Shown here: positions 39,141 through 48,127 of the stretch, piece by piece | Layout of the letters: each line of letters starts with the position of its first letter | How positions within the stretch are numbered: position 1 is the first letter of the stretch | NCBI RefSeq assembly: GCF_003144325.1 | Contig: NZ_PENS01000006.1 | Location: 1-64,000, forward strand | DNA from: Proteus terrae | Lineage (GTDB): Bacteria; Pseudomonadota; Gammaproteobacteria; Enterobacterales; Enterobacteriaceae | DNA length: 64,000 bases | Reading direction: 5' to 3' | Notes under the pieces: generated by a model | Databases searched by the model: none | Told to the model about the DNA's origin: nothing | Seen by the model: only the letters and a program-made list of their open reading frames with translations | Translations under genes and position numbers: made by a program

Positions 39141-40676
39141 ATGCAATCTACTCACTCAAAATCTAGCCGAACTTTCTTTGGCCACCCATATCCATTAAGC
39201 TCCCTTTTCTTCACCGAAATGTGGGAACGCTTTTCTTTCTATGGTATTCGCCCATTATTAATCCTATTTATGGCGGCAACCGTTTATGAGGGTGGCATGG
39301 AAATCCCCAGAGAGCAGGCATCTGCTATTGTGGGTATTTTCGCAGGCGGTGTTTATTTAACATCACTGCCAGGAGGTTGGCTCGCTGATAACTGGTTAGG
39401 TCAACGCCTAGCTGTATGGTATGGCTCTATCTTTATCGCTTTAGGGCACCTATCCATCGCACTTTCCGCGTTTTGGTCACAAGACCTGTTCTTTATCGGT
39501 TTATTACTGATTGTATTGGGTACGGGGCTGTTTAAAACCTGCGTAACTGTGATGGTAGGAACCTTATATAAAAGAGATGATACTCGCCGTGATGGTGGAT
39601 TCTCCTTATTTTATATGGGTATCAATATGGGCTCATTTATTGCACCACTCATCACAGGTTTCTTAGTGCGTGATTATGGCTGGCATTGGGGCTTTGGTAT
39701 TGGTGGGATTGGTATGCTTGTTGCGTTACTGATTTTCCGCTTTTACGCAGTACCTACTATGCGTCGCTTTGATAGCGAAGTCGGCTTAGATTCAAGTTGG
39801 GATCGCCCAACCGTTGTTCGTCGTAATGTCGGTCAATGGATTTTAGCGTTATCTGTTGTTCTTATGGCAATTGTTGGCCTTATTATTTCTGGCGTTATTC
39901 CTTTTAACCCAGTTGTTGTGGCTAACTTTATGGTCTATGTAATTTCCGGTAGTGTTATCGCCTATTTTATCTATTTATTCCTATTTGCTGGATTAAGTAG
40001 TAGTGACCGCTCTCGCTTATTTGTTTGTTTCCTCTTATTGGTTTCAGCAGCCCTTTTCTGGTCTGCATTCGAACAAAAGCCGACATCATTTAACTTATTT
40101 GCTAACGACTATACTGACTTAAACTTTATGGGATTTGAGATCCCTGCGGTTTGGTTCCAGTCTGTTAACGCCCTGTTTATTATTATTCTTGCGCCGGTAT
40201 TTAGCTGGTTATGGCCAATGATGGCACGTAAGAATATGAATTTAAGCAGCATGAGTAAATTTGTAATTGGTATTTTATTTGCGGCGGGTGGCTTTACAGT
40301 CATGATGTTTGCATCTGAAAGCGTTATTGCAACAGGACAAGGTGTTTCACCGCTTTGGTTAATTGGCAGTATTTTATTGCTGACATTAGGTGAATTATGC
40401 TTAAGCCCAATTGGACTTGCCACAATGACGATTTTAGCGCCAGCTAAAATGCGTGGGCAGGTTATGGGATTATGGTTCTGTGCAAGCGCATTAGGAAATT
40501 TAGCGGCTGGTTTAATGGGTGGAAATATTCGTCCAGATAAACTCGATGTCATGCCTGATTTCTTCTCTCATGTTTCTATCGCTCTGGTTATTTGTGCCGT
40601 TGTTCTTGCCGCACTGATTATTCCGGTTCGTAAGCTTTTACAAAGCGCAGATAGCAAAGAGAAAGCACAAGCTTAA
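39141..40676 (+). CDS. Proton-dependent oligopeptide transporter (POT family)
   Basis: This inner-membrane di/tripeptide-proton symporter has about 511 residues. Family signatures are FFTEMWERFSFYGIRPLLIL (the ExxER motif in TM1), GGWLADNWLGQR after TM2, and FSLFYMGINMGSFIAPLI. Twelve to fourteen TM segments are predicted. The ATG at 39141 (MQSTHSKSS) was preferred over a TTG 75 bp upstream. It belongs with DtpA/DtpB-like carriers, but I cannot fix the orthologue. Confidence 0.9.
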   Translation: MQSTHSKSSRTFFGHPYPLSSLFFTEMWERFSFYGIRPLLILFMAATVYEGGMEIPREQASAIVGIFAGGVYLTSLPGGWLADNWLGQRLAVWYGSIFIALGHLSIALSAFWSQDLFFIGLLLIVLGTGLFKTCVTVMVGTLYKRDDTRRDGGFSLFYMGINMGSFIAPLITGFLVRDYGWHWGFGIGGIGMLVALLIFRFYAVPTMRRFDSEVGLDSSWDRPTVVRRNVGQWILALSVVLMAIVGLIISGVIPFNPVVVANFMVYVISGSVIAYFIYLFLFAGLSSSDRSRLFVCFLLLVSAALFWSAFEQKPTSFNLFANDYTDLNFMGFEIPAVWFQSVNALFIIILAPVFSWLWPMMARKNMNLSSMSKFVIGILFAAGGFTVMMFASESVIATGQGVSPLWLIGSILLLTLGELCLSPIGLATMTILAPAKMRGQVMGLWFCASALGNLAAGLMGGNIRPDKLDVMPDFFSHVSIALVICAVVLAALIIPVRKLLQSADSKEKAQA

Positions 40677-40698
40677 TCTAATGCATAAATTATTAAAG

Positions 40699-40728
40699 CC
40701 ATGTCTAATTACTTAGGCATGGTTTTTT
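40699..40728 (+). terminator. Terminator after POT transporter
   Basis: 10-bp stem with one G-T pair (40699-40708 with 40713-40722), then T6. Confidence 0.9.
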
Positions 40729-40838
40729 GCTTTTATATCTTACAACTTAAACGCTGTTTTTAAGTATTGCGCCCAATATTTAAAACACTTAATCTCATTA
40801 CCTTCTATTTATTGATAGTTTATCACTAAGGTAATGGA

Positions 40839-41618
40839 ATGACTGTTCTTCCTATTTATTATGTTAATGCTTTTTCCTCTATGCCTTTTTCAGGAAACCC
40901 CGCAGCTGTCGTTTTGTTAGAAGAATGGTTGCCTGATGACACCTTAATTACACTTGCTAGTGAGATTAATTTACCTGAAACCGCTTTTTTAGTTGGCGAC
41001 CATATTCGTTGGTTTACACCTAAAATTGAAGTTCCTCTTTGTGGACACGCAACATTAGCCACTGCTTTTGTACTAAAAACTATAAAACAGTCCCCTCATG
41101 ACCTCTTTAAATTCCAGTCTCTTTCAGGTGAACTCACTGTTTCTTTCCAAAACTCTCTTTTTACACTGAATTTCCCAGCTATACCTGCAACATTAAATAA
41201 CGATATAAAGTCAGCCCTTGAAGAAAAATTAGCATTACAAATCGATGAAGTTTGGCAAGCGCGTGATCGTTATGTTTGCTTTTTATCTGATCCAGAAACA
41301 GTCACTAATTACCAACCTGACTTCATTCAAATCACACAGTTGCCTTTACCTGGCGTTATTATCACAGCGAAAGGTCATGCTCCTTTTGATTTTATTTCTC
41401 GCTTCTTCGCACCCGTAAAAGGCGTAAATGAAGATCCTGTTACGGGTACATCACATTGTGTATTAGCGCCAATTTGGGCTAATAAACTCAATAAAACACA
41501 GTTACAAGCAAGACAAGTTTCAAAACGAGGTGGAAATATTGACTGTGTGCTAAGAGATAATCGTGTTTTAATGACAGGAGATGCCACACTCTTTTTAACT
41601 GGCGAAATAACCTTTTAG
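40839..41618 (+). CDS. PhzF family isomerase-like protein
   Basis: The 259-residue PhzF-fold protein (two diaminopimelate-epimerase-like halves) has the signatures NAFSSMPFSGNPAAVV, catalytic Glu47 in NLPETAF, PLCGHATLATA and DPVTGTSH. Related proteins such as E. coli YddE have no settled substrate, so an isomerase or epimerase role is only inferred. AAGG lies upstream of the ATG. Confidence 0.88.
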   Translation: MTVLPIYYVNAFSSMPFSGNPAAVVLLEEWLPDDTLITLASEINLPETAFLVGDHIRWFTPKIEVPLCGHATLATAFVLKTIKQSPHDLFKFQSLSGELTVSFQNSLFTLNFPAIPATLNNDIKSALEEKLALQIDEVWQARDRYVCFLSDPETVTNYQPDFIQITQLPLPGVIITAKGHAPFDFISRFFAPVKGVNEDPVTGTSHCVLAPIWANKLNKTQLQARQVSKRGGNIDCVLRDNRVLMTGDATLFLTGEITF

Positions 41619-41724
41619 TTACAGACGGCATAATCAGTCATTCATCTACTTTGCTTTCAATTTACTCTATTTTATACTGTGGGGAATTCCTCCCTACAGT
41701 ATTAAAGAATAAGGCTTTATTGTT

Positions 41725-42135
41725 ATGTCCATCTCTGACTTATCTCCTGAGCTACAAGATAAAATTAAAAATTCAGTCACCCGTGTTTCTAAAGTTATAT
41801 TCCCTACCACCACCAATCACCACTCAACACTCTTTGGTGGCACTGCATTAGCTTGGATGGACGAAGTTTCATTTATCACCGCCACCCGTTTTAGCCGTAA
41901 ACGTCTAGTGACGGTTTCTACTGAAAAAATAAATTTTAATCACCCTATTCCATCAGGTACGATTATTGAATTGGTGGGTGAAGTTATTCGTGTTGGACGT
42001 ACAAGTTTAACGGTAAATGTTTCTATTTTTCTTGAGGATATGTACGCAGAAGGCCGTGAAGAAGTGATCCATGGTCAGTTTAATTTTGTTGCGGTTGATC
42101 ATGATGGAAAACCAACACCATTATTCGATAAATAG
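41725..42135 (+). CDS. Acyl-CoA thioesterase, hotdog fold (YciA/BFIT-like)
   Basis: This 136-residue single hotdog domain probably hydrolyses acyl-CoA. The characteristic block is NHHSTLFGGTALAWMDEVSF followed by RLVTVSTEKINFNHPIPSGT and VIRVGRTSLTVNVSIF. The Asp in AWMDE is the likely catalytic acid of this class. It lies 106 bp after the PhzF-like gene in the same direction. Substrate chain length cannot be told. Confidence 0.88.
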   Translation: MSISDLSPELQDKIKNSVTRVSKVIFPTTTNHHSTLFGGTALAWMDEVSFITATRFSRKRLVTVSTEKINFNHPIPSGTIIELVGEVIRVGRTSLTVNVSIFLEDMYAEGREEVIHGQFNFVAVDHDGKPTPLFDK

Positions 42136-42322
42136 TATCTATAGAGAGATTTGTCATACTTTTTATCTCTATTAATTAAAAACGACATTATTTTATTATG
42201 TTCTTTATTATTTTGAATAATAACAAAGCATTAAGTTCATTAATTTAAATGGATATTTTTCAATCAATGTAAAATATTCAATAAAATCAATGGATAATAA
42301 GATTACTAACATGTAAGACAAG

Positions 42323-42349
42323 AGTTATCCACAGTTAATGTGGATAACT
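42323..42349. repeat. Inverted pair of consensus DnaA boxes
   Basis: AGTTATCCACA (42323-42333) and its exact complement (42339-42349) are separated by 5 nt. Each arm contains the strict DnaA box TTATCCACA. It could equally act as an RNA hairpin, but no T tract follows on either strand. Confidence 0.6.
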
Positions 42350-42364
42350 GAATAAATCCAAAAA

Positions 42365-42682
42365 TCAGAGAACACAGATTTTTGTTACTGCAAATTCAAT
42401 CTGACAAACGGTTAATTTCCTTCCTGCTATTGCACTTTCAGCAATAACAATATCCGTTGATTGTGAATACTGTCGCCCGACTTCAAGCGCTAATTCAATA
42501 GTGGGTTCAATCAGTAATATCGCCCCAATCTTTTCAAGATCAACAGGAAAGTCTGCAAGTGATCTAAATTGCACCACTTGTTTTATCTTATTTTTAGCAA
42601 TTTCTTGTGCTTTTTCCGTTGCAACTTGATTAACTCTTGCTTGTTTTTCAAAAGCACCACCACCTGAATGAAGATAAATCAT
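42365..42682 (-). CDS. Hypothetical protein, 105 residues
   Basis: Not recognised. The ATG at 42682 gives a 105-residue soluble protein starting MIYLHSGGGAFEKQ, with a helical Lys/Ala/Glu-rich first half and a beta-type end with two cysteines (QIEFAVTKICVL). Its Shine-Dalgarno is weak. A TTG start at 42769 is the only longer alternative and adds an unlikely low-complexity head. It lies downstream of the autotransporter gene on the same strand. Confidence 0.6.
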   Translation of the reverse strand: MIYLHSGGGAFEKQARVNQVATEKAQEIAKNKIKQVVQFRSLADFPVDLEKIGAILLIEPTIELALEVGRQYSQSTDIVIAESAIAGRKLTVCQIEFAVTKICVL

Positions 42683-42757
42683 ATTTAACTCACATAGAAA
42701 ATAAAGGTTGCTACCTTTATTATTCAAATCAAAGGCATAAAAGCCAGCAGAATGATA

Positions 42758-42786
42758 AAAAAGTAACAACCTTATCTCTACTTTTT
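42758..42786 (-). terminator. Weak terminator after trimeric autotransporter
   Basis: AAAAAGTA/TACTTTTT arms around a 13-nt loop, with T6 reading out on the minus strand, starting 29 bp past the stop at 42815. Confidence 0.4.
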
Positions 42787-42814
42787 ATCTTACTAAGCAC
42801 AATACAAAAGTGCT

Positions 42815-44557
42815 TTACCAGCCATAAGAAACACCTCCGCCTACAACACCGCGATCTTCTGTATTCCATGAAGCTGAAACACGAATAATGGCGCTTTCTG
42901 TTATTTGATACTGAGCACCCGTTGCAAATGCATTAGCATCGCGATAATTCCCCATACCGACACCTATACTAAACGTGTGGTTAGTTACGTAAGGAATATT
43001 AGCCATCGCTGCGACAGAAGCAATCCCCGCACTTGCTCTTTTATCTGCTTTATCGATTTTATTATCCATATTCTTAAGTGCAATATCATTATCAATAAAG
43101 ATATTCTTAAACTTATTATTGGTATATTCATTTGCAATAGAGATAGAGTCATGTTTTGATTTTTCAATATATTCCTTCAGTGATTCATCTCTTTCATTAA
43201 TTATCGTGTTGGTCACATTTATATACTCATTTCCTTTTTGAGTAACATAGCTTTGATGTTCTTTGGTTAATTTCTCATTATTTTTTCCAATAAATCCTTC
43301 CATACCCGATGCTATTTTACTAATCTCAATATCGGTATAACTATTGGCATTTTTTTCTGATACGTTAACCTTTCTCTCTGTTGAAAAGGTAATTTCATCC
43401 TTCATATTGTTAACGTGTTCAACGATTTTCTTATCATGTTCATTGACTTTAAAGTCAGTGTATTCTTTAATCTGTTTTTCAGACTCATTGATCCTATTAT
43501 TTGTGTTTTTCTCTATTACTTCCTTCATATTATTTATTTTATTATCAGTATAATTTTCCGCACCTTTTTTTATTTCATCTGCTTTTTTATTTGTATAATT
43601 TTCAGCATCTACTTTTAGATCAGATAATTTTCCTTCATTATAAAGATACATTTCATTTTTAACTTCATTGATATAATTAACAGTATTAGCCTGATGTTCA
43701 TTGATTTTACTATCAGTATATTGATTTGAGTTTTTTTCTACATTTTCCGCATATGTTTTTGCCTTAAACTCGCTCTCTTTTAAGACTGCTTCATTTGCCT
43801 TTATGATATCTCCTTGTATTATTTTATTATTTTCATTCATTTGTTTTGTTGTTGCTTCAACAACCGTATTTTTCTCTTGCTCAATTTTATTATAAATAGT
43901 GGTATTATTGTCATTAATGCGCTTATCAGCCTCAATAAGAATATTATCTTTTTCTTTTTTTAATTGGGAAACATTGACGGCGTCTGTATTTTCTGTACCT
44001 GCTGCAACATTAATAATTTGCCGCTGGTTTTTATCACTACCGATTGATAATGTATTATTACGATTATTACTGCTATTATCACCTAATATAATCGCATTAC
44101 TTGCTGATCCTGAAGACTTACTACCAATAATCACTGAATTATCGGCATTATCAGAAAGGCGACTACCACTACCTAAAATAACACCATTTTCAGCATTATT
44201 TATTGCCCCTTTCCCTATACTAATTGAATCTTTATTTTCACTATAAGCCTGAGAACCAATAGAAAGAGAACCCTCACCAATTGCCATTGCACCACTTCCC
44301 AATGACATCGCATTATCACCAATTGCTGTACTTTTATGACCTATTGCGGTTGCATTTTCACCCTCAGCTCCTGCATTAGCACCTATCGCCGTTGATTGAT
44401 CAGAATGCGCCCACGTATTATATCCAACTGCCGTAGATTCATTACCATCTGCTTTACTATTACCACCCAATAAGGTTGTATTATTTGCATAAGATAAAGG
44501 TGATGATAATAATGAAATCACTAAAAACTTTACCTGCAAATCTTTATTTTTAATCAT
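42815..44557 (-). CDS. YadA-type trimeric autotransporter adhesin
   Basis: This outer-membrane adhesin of the Vc secretion class has 580 residues. A signal peptide (about 1-24, ending SYANN) is followed by a head of YadA repeats at about 30-170 (units such as STAIGANAGAEGENATAIGH) and a neck near 185 (NVAAGTENTDAVNVSQL). A long Asn/Lys/Glu-rich coiled-coil stalk spans about 200-490 with recurring YTDxKINE units, and a C-terminal YadA anchor (ASAGIASVAAMANIP ... VSYGW) forms the trimeric pore. It resembles Proteus adhesins of this class, but I cannot match it to TaaP or AipA. Likely binds matrix proteins or mediates autoaggregation. Confidence 0.93.
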   Translation of the reverse strand: MIKNKDLQVKFLVISLLSSPLSYANNTTLLGGNSKADGNESTAVGYNTWAHSDQSTAIGANAGAEGENATAIGHKSTAIGDNAMSLGSGAMAIGEGSLSIGSQAYSENKDSISIGKGAINNAENGVILGSGSRLSDNADNSVIIGSKSSGSASNAIILGDNSSNNRNNTLSIGSDKNQRQIINVAAGTENTDAVNVSQLKKEKDNILIEADKRINDNNTTIYNKIEQEKNTVVEATTKQMNENNKIIQGDIIKANEAVLKESEFKAKTYAENVEKNSNQYTDSKINEHQANTVNYINEVKNEMYLYNEGKLSDLKVDAENYTNKKADEIKKGAENYTDNKINNMKEVIEKNTNNRINESEKQIKEYTDFKVNEHDKKIVEHVNNMKDEITFSTERKVNVSEKNANSYTDIEISKIASGMEGFIGKNNEKLTKEHQSYVTQKGNEYINVTNTIINERDESLKEYIEKSKHDSISIANEYTNNKFKNIFIDNDIALKNMDNKIDKADKRASAGIASVAAMANIPYVTNHTFSIGVGMGNYRDANAFATGAQYQITESAIIRVSASWNTEDRGVVGGGVSYGW

Positions 44558-44930
44558 ATCTACATCACTCCATAATTAATAAAGTCATATATAGAATAAT
44601 ATGTATTTTATTTTTTACACATTAGATATCTTATAAAATAAACTAATAATAAATTGAAACTCTATTAATTAAAGATAATAACAACCTCATATAATTAACT
44701 TTATCATAAATAAATATTGTGATTTAATTTATATTTAAATAATAATCAACAACTAAAGAAAACAGATAAAAAATAAAAAAACGAAACTCAAATTTAAAAA
44801 ATAAAATTATTAATTATCTATAAAAATAAAATATTTTTACTTTTGAGATAATGATCAAATAATAGGAAGCACTACTTTATAAATATGAATACTCTTTTTT
44901 AAGATGTATTAAAAGAAACACTAAGTAAAA
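44558..44930. other. AT-rich gap upstream of autotransporter gene
   Basis: Nearly pure A/T sequence without a gene. It should contain the promoter for the autotransporter (minus). No clear operator could be singled out. Confidence 0.5.
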
Positions 44931-44956
44931 CCCCTAAGCTTATCACCGCTTAGGGG
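44931..44956 (-). terminator. Terminator after catB-like gene
   Basis: 9-bp stem CCCCTAAGC/GCTTAGGGG with 8-nt loop, then TTTT on the minus strand. Confidence 0.85.
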
Positions 44957-44962
44957 GCAGTA

Positions 44963-45592
44963 TTATTCAATAAATTGTGCTTCTGCAATTAATAATTTAT
45001 CAATTGATGATTGGCATAAAAGAGGCCTGAGTGCTTCAAATTTCCTTTCTGACCATTGGTAAATCTTTAAAGATAATAGTTGCTCAATAACTTTAGGCTC
45101 AAAACGATATTTAAGATGTTGTGCGGGTGTTCCTCCCACAATACTATAAGGTTCAACATTTTTGGAAACAACGCTATTAGCCGCAACAATAGCACCTTCA
45201 CCAATTGTCACACCTGGCATTATCATTGCACGCATTCCTATCCATGCACCATCATGAATATGGGTATCACCTTTACCAATATAGGCTTCCTCAATCTTAT
45301 CCATAAAAGGATAAAGTGAGAACCAATCCATTCGATGAGTATGATTGCCGCCCATTAATATCACCGCTTGCGCACCAATACAGACATAATCGCCAATATA
45401 TAATTTATCTATTTCCCACAATGGTTCCCATTGCAGGCTAACCTCGTCACCATATAGATAACGTACAACTGAAGTTTCAAACCCATCATCCCAACAATCA
45501 CTGTAATAACTGTGTTGTCCTTTAATGATAATGTTTTTATTTTTAACTGTTTCGTGCAGATATTCTACACGCGACCAATGTTTATTTTTCAT
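44963..45592 (-). CDS. CatB-type (xenobiotic) O-acetyltransferase
   Basis: This trimeric left-handed beta-helix acetyltransferase of the XAT/CatB group has 209 residues; members acetylate chloramphenicol or virginiamycin. Signatures include the catalytic His86 in GGNHTHRMDW, hexapeptide repeats from about 65 to 155 (IGKGDTHIHDGAWIG, MPGVTIGEGAIVAANSVV), and SIVGGTPAQHLKYRF. It is distinct from the CatA-type enzyme known in Proteus. The actual substrate is inferred. The ribosome-binding region lies in a small hairpin, with a short ORF upstream. Confidence 0.88.
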   Translation of the reverse strand: MKNKHWSRVEYLHETVKNKNIIIKGQHSYYSDCWDDGFETSVVRYLYGDEVSLQWEPLWEIDKLYIGDYVCIGAQAVILMGGNHTHRMDWFSLYPFMDKIEEAYIGKGDTHIHDGAWIGMRAMIMPGVTIGEGAIVAANSVVSKNVEPYSIVGGTPAQHLKYRFEPKVIEQLLSLKIYQWSERKFEALRPLLCQSSIDKLLIAEAQFIE

Positions 45593-45597
45593 AATAT

Positions 45598-45620
45598 GAC
45601 TCGCTATAAATTAATGAGTC
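45598..45620 (-). promoter_or_regulatory. Hairpin covering catB-like ribosome-binding site
   Basis: GACTC/GAGTC arms (5 bp) on the minus strand include the only purine-rich GCGAG that could serve as Shine-Dalgarno, 5 nt before the ATG. Could limit translation initiation. Confidence 0.35.
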
Positions 45621-45621
45621 A

Positions 45622-45669
45622 TCAAAGAATGCTTAATTCTCTGATGATGTGTTCGCATTCAAAACACAT
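45622..45669 (-). CDS. Possible 15-residue leader peptide upstream of catB-like gene
   Basis: ATG at 45669 encodes MCFECEHIIRELSIL and stops 29 nt before the catB-like start. An AAGGA lies 12 nt upstream, which is rather far. An 8-bp stem GATGTGTT/AACACATC (45646-45653 with 45663-45670) overlaps its start. Inducible cat genes elsewhere use short leader ORFs and masking hairpins; whether that holds here is unproven. Confidence 0.25.
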   Translation of the reverse strand: MCFECEHIIRELSIL

Positions 45670-45795
45670 CGTCTTAAGCAATCCTTGGTTGAAGTAATAA
45701 GGGATTTTTTTTCATCTTGTTTACGGACAACTTTTCCAACGCAGTGCGCTTATGCTTGCAGTTTATCTGCGCCATGATAAAGATTATCAAAGAAA

Positions 45796-45834
45796 AAGCT
45801 ACGGGTAATAACGATTGGTTATTACCCGTAGCTT
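45796..45834 (-). terminator. Terminator after namA-like gene
   Basis: 17-bp perfect stem (45796-45812 with 45818-45834) followed on the minus strand by T5. It starts 8 bp beyond the stop codon. Confidence 0.92.
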
Positions 45835-45841
45835 GATAATA

Positions 45842-46933
45842 TTATTTAAAAAAGTCTTTGCTACCATGAGGTGCACAACGTAAATATTGAGGCGCTACTT
45901 TTATGGTTTGTTTGAGTTTTTCTGCTGCATGCCAAGGCCAACGAGGATCATAAAGAATACCTCTGCCTAAAGCGATAAAATCAGCCTGCTCTGTAAGTAA
46001 AATGGCTTCTGCTTGTTCTGGCTCGGTAATAAGACCAACTGTAATAACCGGCAGTTGTGTTTCATTATAAATAGCTTGAGCAAATGGTACTTGGTAATTA
46101 GGGCCTAGCTTAATTTCTTGCTTTTCTGATAATCCACCAGAAGAAACATGAATATAATGGCAACCTAACTCTTCAAGATGTTGAGTTAAAGCAATCGTAC
46201 TTTCTAAGTCCCAACCACCTTCAACCCAATCTGTTGCGGAAATTCTGACACCAACACAGACATTATCAGAAACTGCATTTTTCACTGCAACAAATACATC
46301 CACTAATAACCGACTACGATTATTAAAATCACCACCGTATTGATCCGTTCTGTGATTAGATAATGGAGATAGGAATTCGTGCAATAAATATCCATGAGCA
46401 CCATGGATCTCAATAACATCAAATCCTGCTGACTCAGCCCTTTTAGCAGCATCAACAAAAGCTTGTTTTATTTCTTCAATTTCATCGATAGTCAGCGCAT
46501 GAGGTTGATGGTTCTTTCCAAAAGGCATTTCTGAAGGTGCGACTTTTTGCCACCCATTAGGAGAATCAGGCGCTAATGATGCTCCGCCATTCCAAGGTAA
46601 ATCAGTCGATGCCTTACGCCCGGCATGTGCAATCTGTATACCGATTTTTGCAGATGAATACAGCTTAACATTATCAACCAGCTTTTTTAGTTCATTACTA
46701 TGTTGGTCAGACCAAATACCTAAATCTTTATAGCTAATACGACCTCTAGGCTCAACCGCTGTTGCTTCAACAATCACTAACGAAGCACCAGATAGTGCTA
46801 ACTGCCCGTAATGTATAGTGTGCCATGCGGTTGGGTAACCTTCTTGTGCTGAATATTGGCACATAGGTGCAACAATAATACGGTTATCTAACTGATGGGG
46901 GCCTAATTTTTTAGGGGAGAACAACAAATTCAT
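45842..46933 (-). CDS. namA: NADPH dehydrogenase, old yellow enzyme family (YqjM/NamA type)
   Basis: This FMN-containing ene-reductase TIM barrel has 363 residues. Signatures of the YqjM class are Cys25 and Tyr27 in PMCQYSAQ (substrate and flavin contacts), IQIAHAGRKAST, the HGAHGYLLHEFLSP block with its two catalytic-pocket histidines, and ALGRGILYDPRWPWHAA near the end. It likely reduces electrophilic alkenes or nitro compounds. Monocistronic. Confidence 0.92.
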   Translation of the reverse strand: MNLLFSPKKLGPHQLDNRIIVAPMCQYSAQEGYPTAWHTIHYGQLALSGASLVIVEATAVEPRGRISYKDLGIWSDQHSNELKKLVDNVKLYSSAKIGIQIAHAGRKASTDLPWNGGASLAPDSPNGWQKVAPSEMPFGKNHQPHALTIDEIEEIKQAFVDAAKRAESAGFDVIEIHGAHGYLLHEFLSPLSNHRTDQYGGDFNNRSRLLVDVFVAVKNAVSDNVCVGVRISATDWVEGGWDLESTIALTQHLEELGCHYIHVSSGGLSEKQEIKLGPNYQVPFAQAIYNETQLPVITVGLITEPEQAEAILLTEQADFIALGRGILYDPRWPWHAAEKLKQTIKVAPQYLRCAPHGSKDFFK

Positions 46934-47070
46934 TTAAAGCCTCCTGCTATCAATAAGAATTTATGCAAAGAAAATGTCTTCGCTTTTTGGATATACCTTT
47001 TAAATATACAGGTTTAAGGCTATCGGATCTTATTCATTTAGGCGATGTTTCACTTCACATTGTAAAAAAC

Positions 47071-47101
47071 AAAGAGATCCGCATCAATTGCGGATCTCTT
47101 T
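47071..47101 (-). terminator. Terminator after DUF2798 gene
   Basis: 12-bp perfect stem AAAGAGATCCGC/GCGGATCTCTTT followed by GTTTTTT on the minus strand. Confidence 0.9.
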
Positions 47102-47106
47102 GTTGA

Positions 47107-47385
47107 TTAATCATTAGATTTGGCAGGTTTCACCAATAACAGTGAAAAACGTCTTGCGATTGGCAAGACAAATAAAACAGTGGGAAAAGCAATCATCCAA
47201 GAGATCCCCCAAGAAGTTAACCATGGGGGGATTATATGCATTCCCATTCCTAACGATTTGACGGTACTAATAAACGCAACAATACCTGACATAATAAAAG
47301 AAAGGAAAAAGGGAACAAGAAAAATCATTGCTCGAGTAGGAAGTTTAGGAATACCTAAAAAGTAATTTTCGTCCTGAAAAGACAT
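47107..47385 (-). CDS. DUF2798-like small membrane protein
   Basis: The 92-residue protein has two TM helices, about 20-42 (IFLVPFFLSFIMSGIVAFIS) and 58-78 (WLTSWGISWMIAFPTVLFVL), ending IARRFSLLL, the pattern of the DUF2798 family. The function is unknown. The ATG at 47385 with GGAG upstream was chosen over an in-frame start 48 bp further upstream that adds a cysteine-rich head. Confidence 0.75.
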   Translation of the reverse strand: MSFQDENYFLGIPKLPTRAMIFLVPFFLSFIMSGIVAFISTVKSLGMGMHIIPPWLTSWGISWMIAFPTVLFVLPIARRFSLLLVKPAKSND

Positions 47386-47552
47386 AAATAAAGACTCCAA
47401 TAATACGATTGTACAACAGCACATAACTGCCAATACAACAGGCTAAAAAAGTTATATGCGTTGATTAACGTAAACGCTTACGAGTCTTTTTGACCAAACT
47501 GAGAACTAGTTTATTAATAAATATTTCTTTGTCAAATAAATTATTCTCATTA

Positions 47553-47619
47553 TCATTTAGATGATCATCGATAAAATTAAAAATCATCTAAATGAGAAAA
47601 CACAAAATGGTTTTCTCAT
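47553..47619 (-). terminator. Overlapping hairpins after DUF5713 gene
   Basis: Stem A: ATGAGAAAAC/GTTTTCTCAT (47592-47601 with 47610-47619) followed by a T-rich run on the minus strand, a good terminator. Stem B: 13-bp perfect arms 47553-47565 with 47583-47595. The two stems share four bases, so they exclude each other in part. Confidence 0.75.
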
Positions 47620-47626
47620 CTTGTTT

Positions 47627-47965
47627 CTACCAATCTCGTGTTGCAATTAATTCTTCTATATCTGCATCTTCAAAGCCATATTCATCAGCGATAACGCCAA
47701 AATCTTCAGCAATACACTCTCTTGCTACTGTTTCGATCTCACTATCTTCTTTATAAAACTCTTCGGCTAACTCATTAAATTGATCAGTTGTTTCTTGCGT
47801 GAGAATATAAAGCTCTGCCAAATTTTTAGGCGAAGTTGCTTCTATTTTTAAACAAAGCGCTTTTAATAACTCTTGACCTTTCTTCACAAGATGTGTTGGA
47901 TAATAATTATCATTGTCCATTTCTTTTAAAAAATAATGCTCTGCTAGTACTTTATTTTTAATCAT
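47627..47965 (-). CDS. DUF5713 family protein
   Basis: The 112-residue acidic soluble protein of unknown function has the family pattern EHYFLKEMDNDNYYPTHLV near the N-terminus and the ending IEELIATRDW. Mostly helical, no signal peptide. It is alone between convergent terminator and a divergent membrane protein gene. Confidence 0.8.
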   Translation of the reverse strand: MIKNKVLAEHYFLKEMDNDNYYPTHLVKKGQELLKALCLKIEATSPKNLAELYILTQETTDQFNELAEEFYKEDSEIETVARECIAEDFGVIADEYGFEDADIEELIATRDW

Positions 47966-48127
47966 TACAAAAATCCTTATCTAAGTATTTATCTTAAGGT
48001 CATTAAAGTGTACTTATTATCTCAATTTCGGAAAAGTATATTACGTTTCTTAATTAAATGTCTCGCTTTTATTTATCCGAATTTATAGAATTCTGTCCAG
48101 CAAGCGGAAAATAGGCAATTAATTAAA

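Noticed and set aside
40109..40552. 147-residue minus-strand ORF inside the peptide transporter
   Set aside because: Antisense shadow of conserved TM-coding sequence; no ribosome-binding site.
47161..47365. Plus-strand ORF inside the DUF2798 gene region
   Set aside because: Antisense of the membrane protein gene, which has the better Shine-Dalgarno and a terminator in its own direction.
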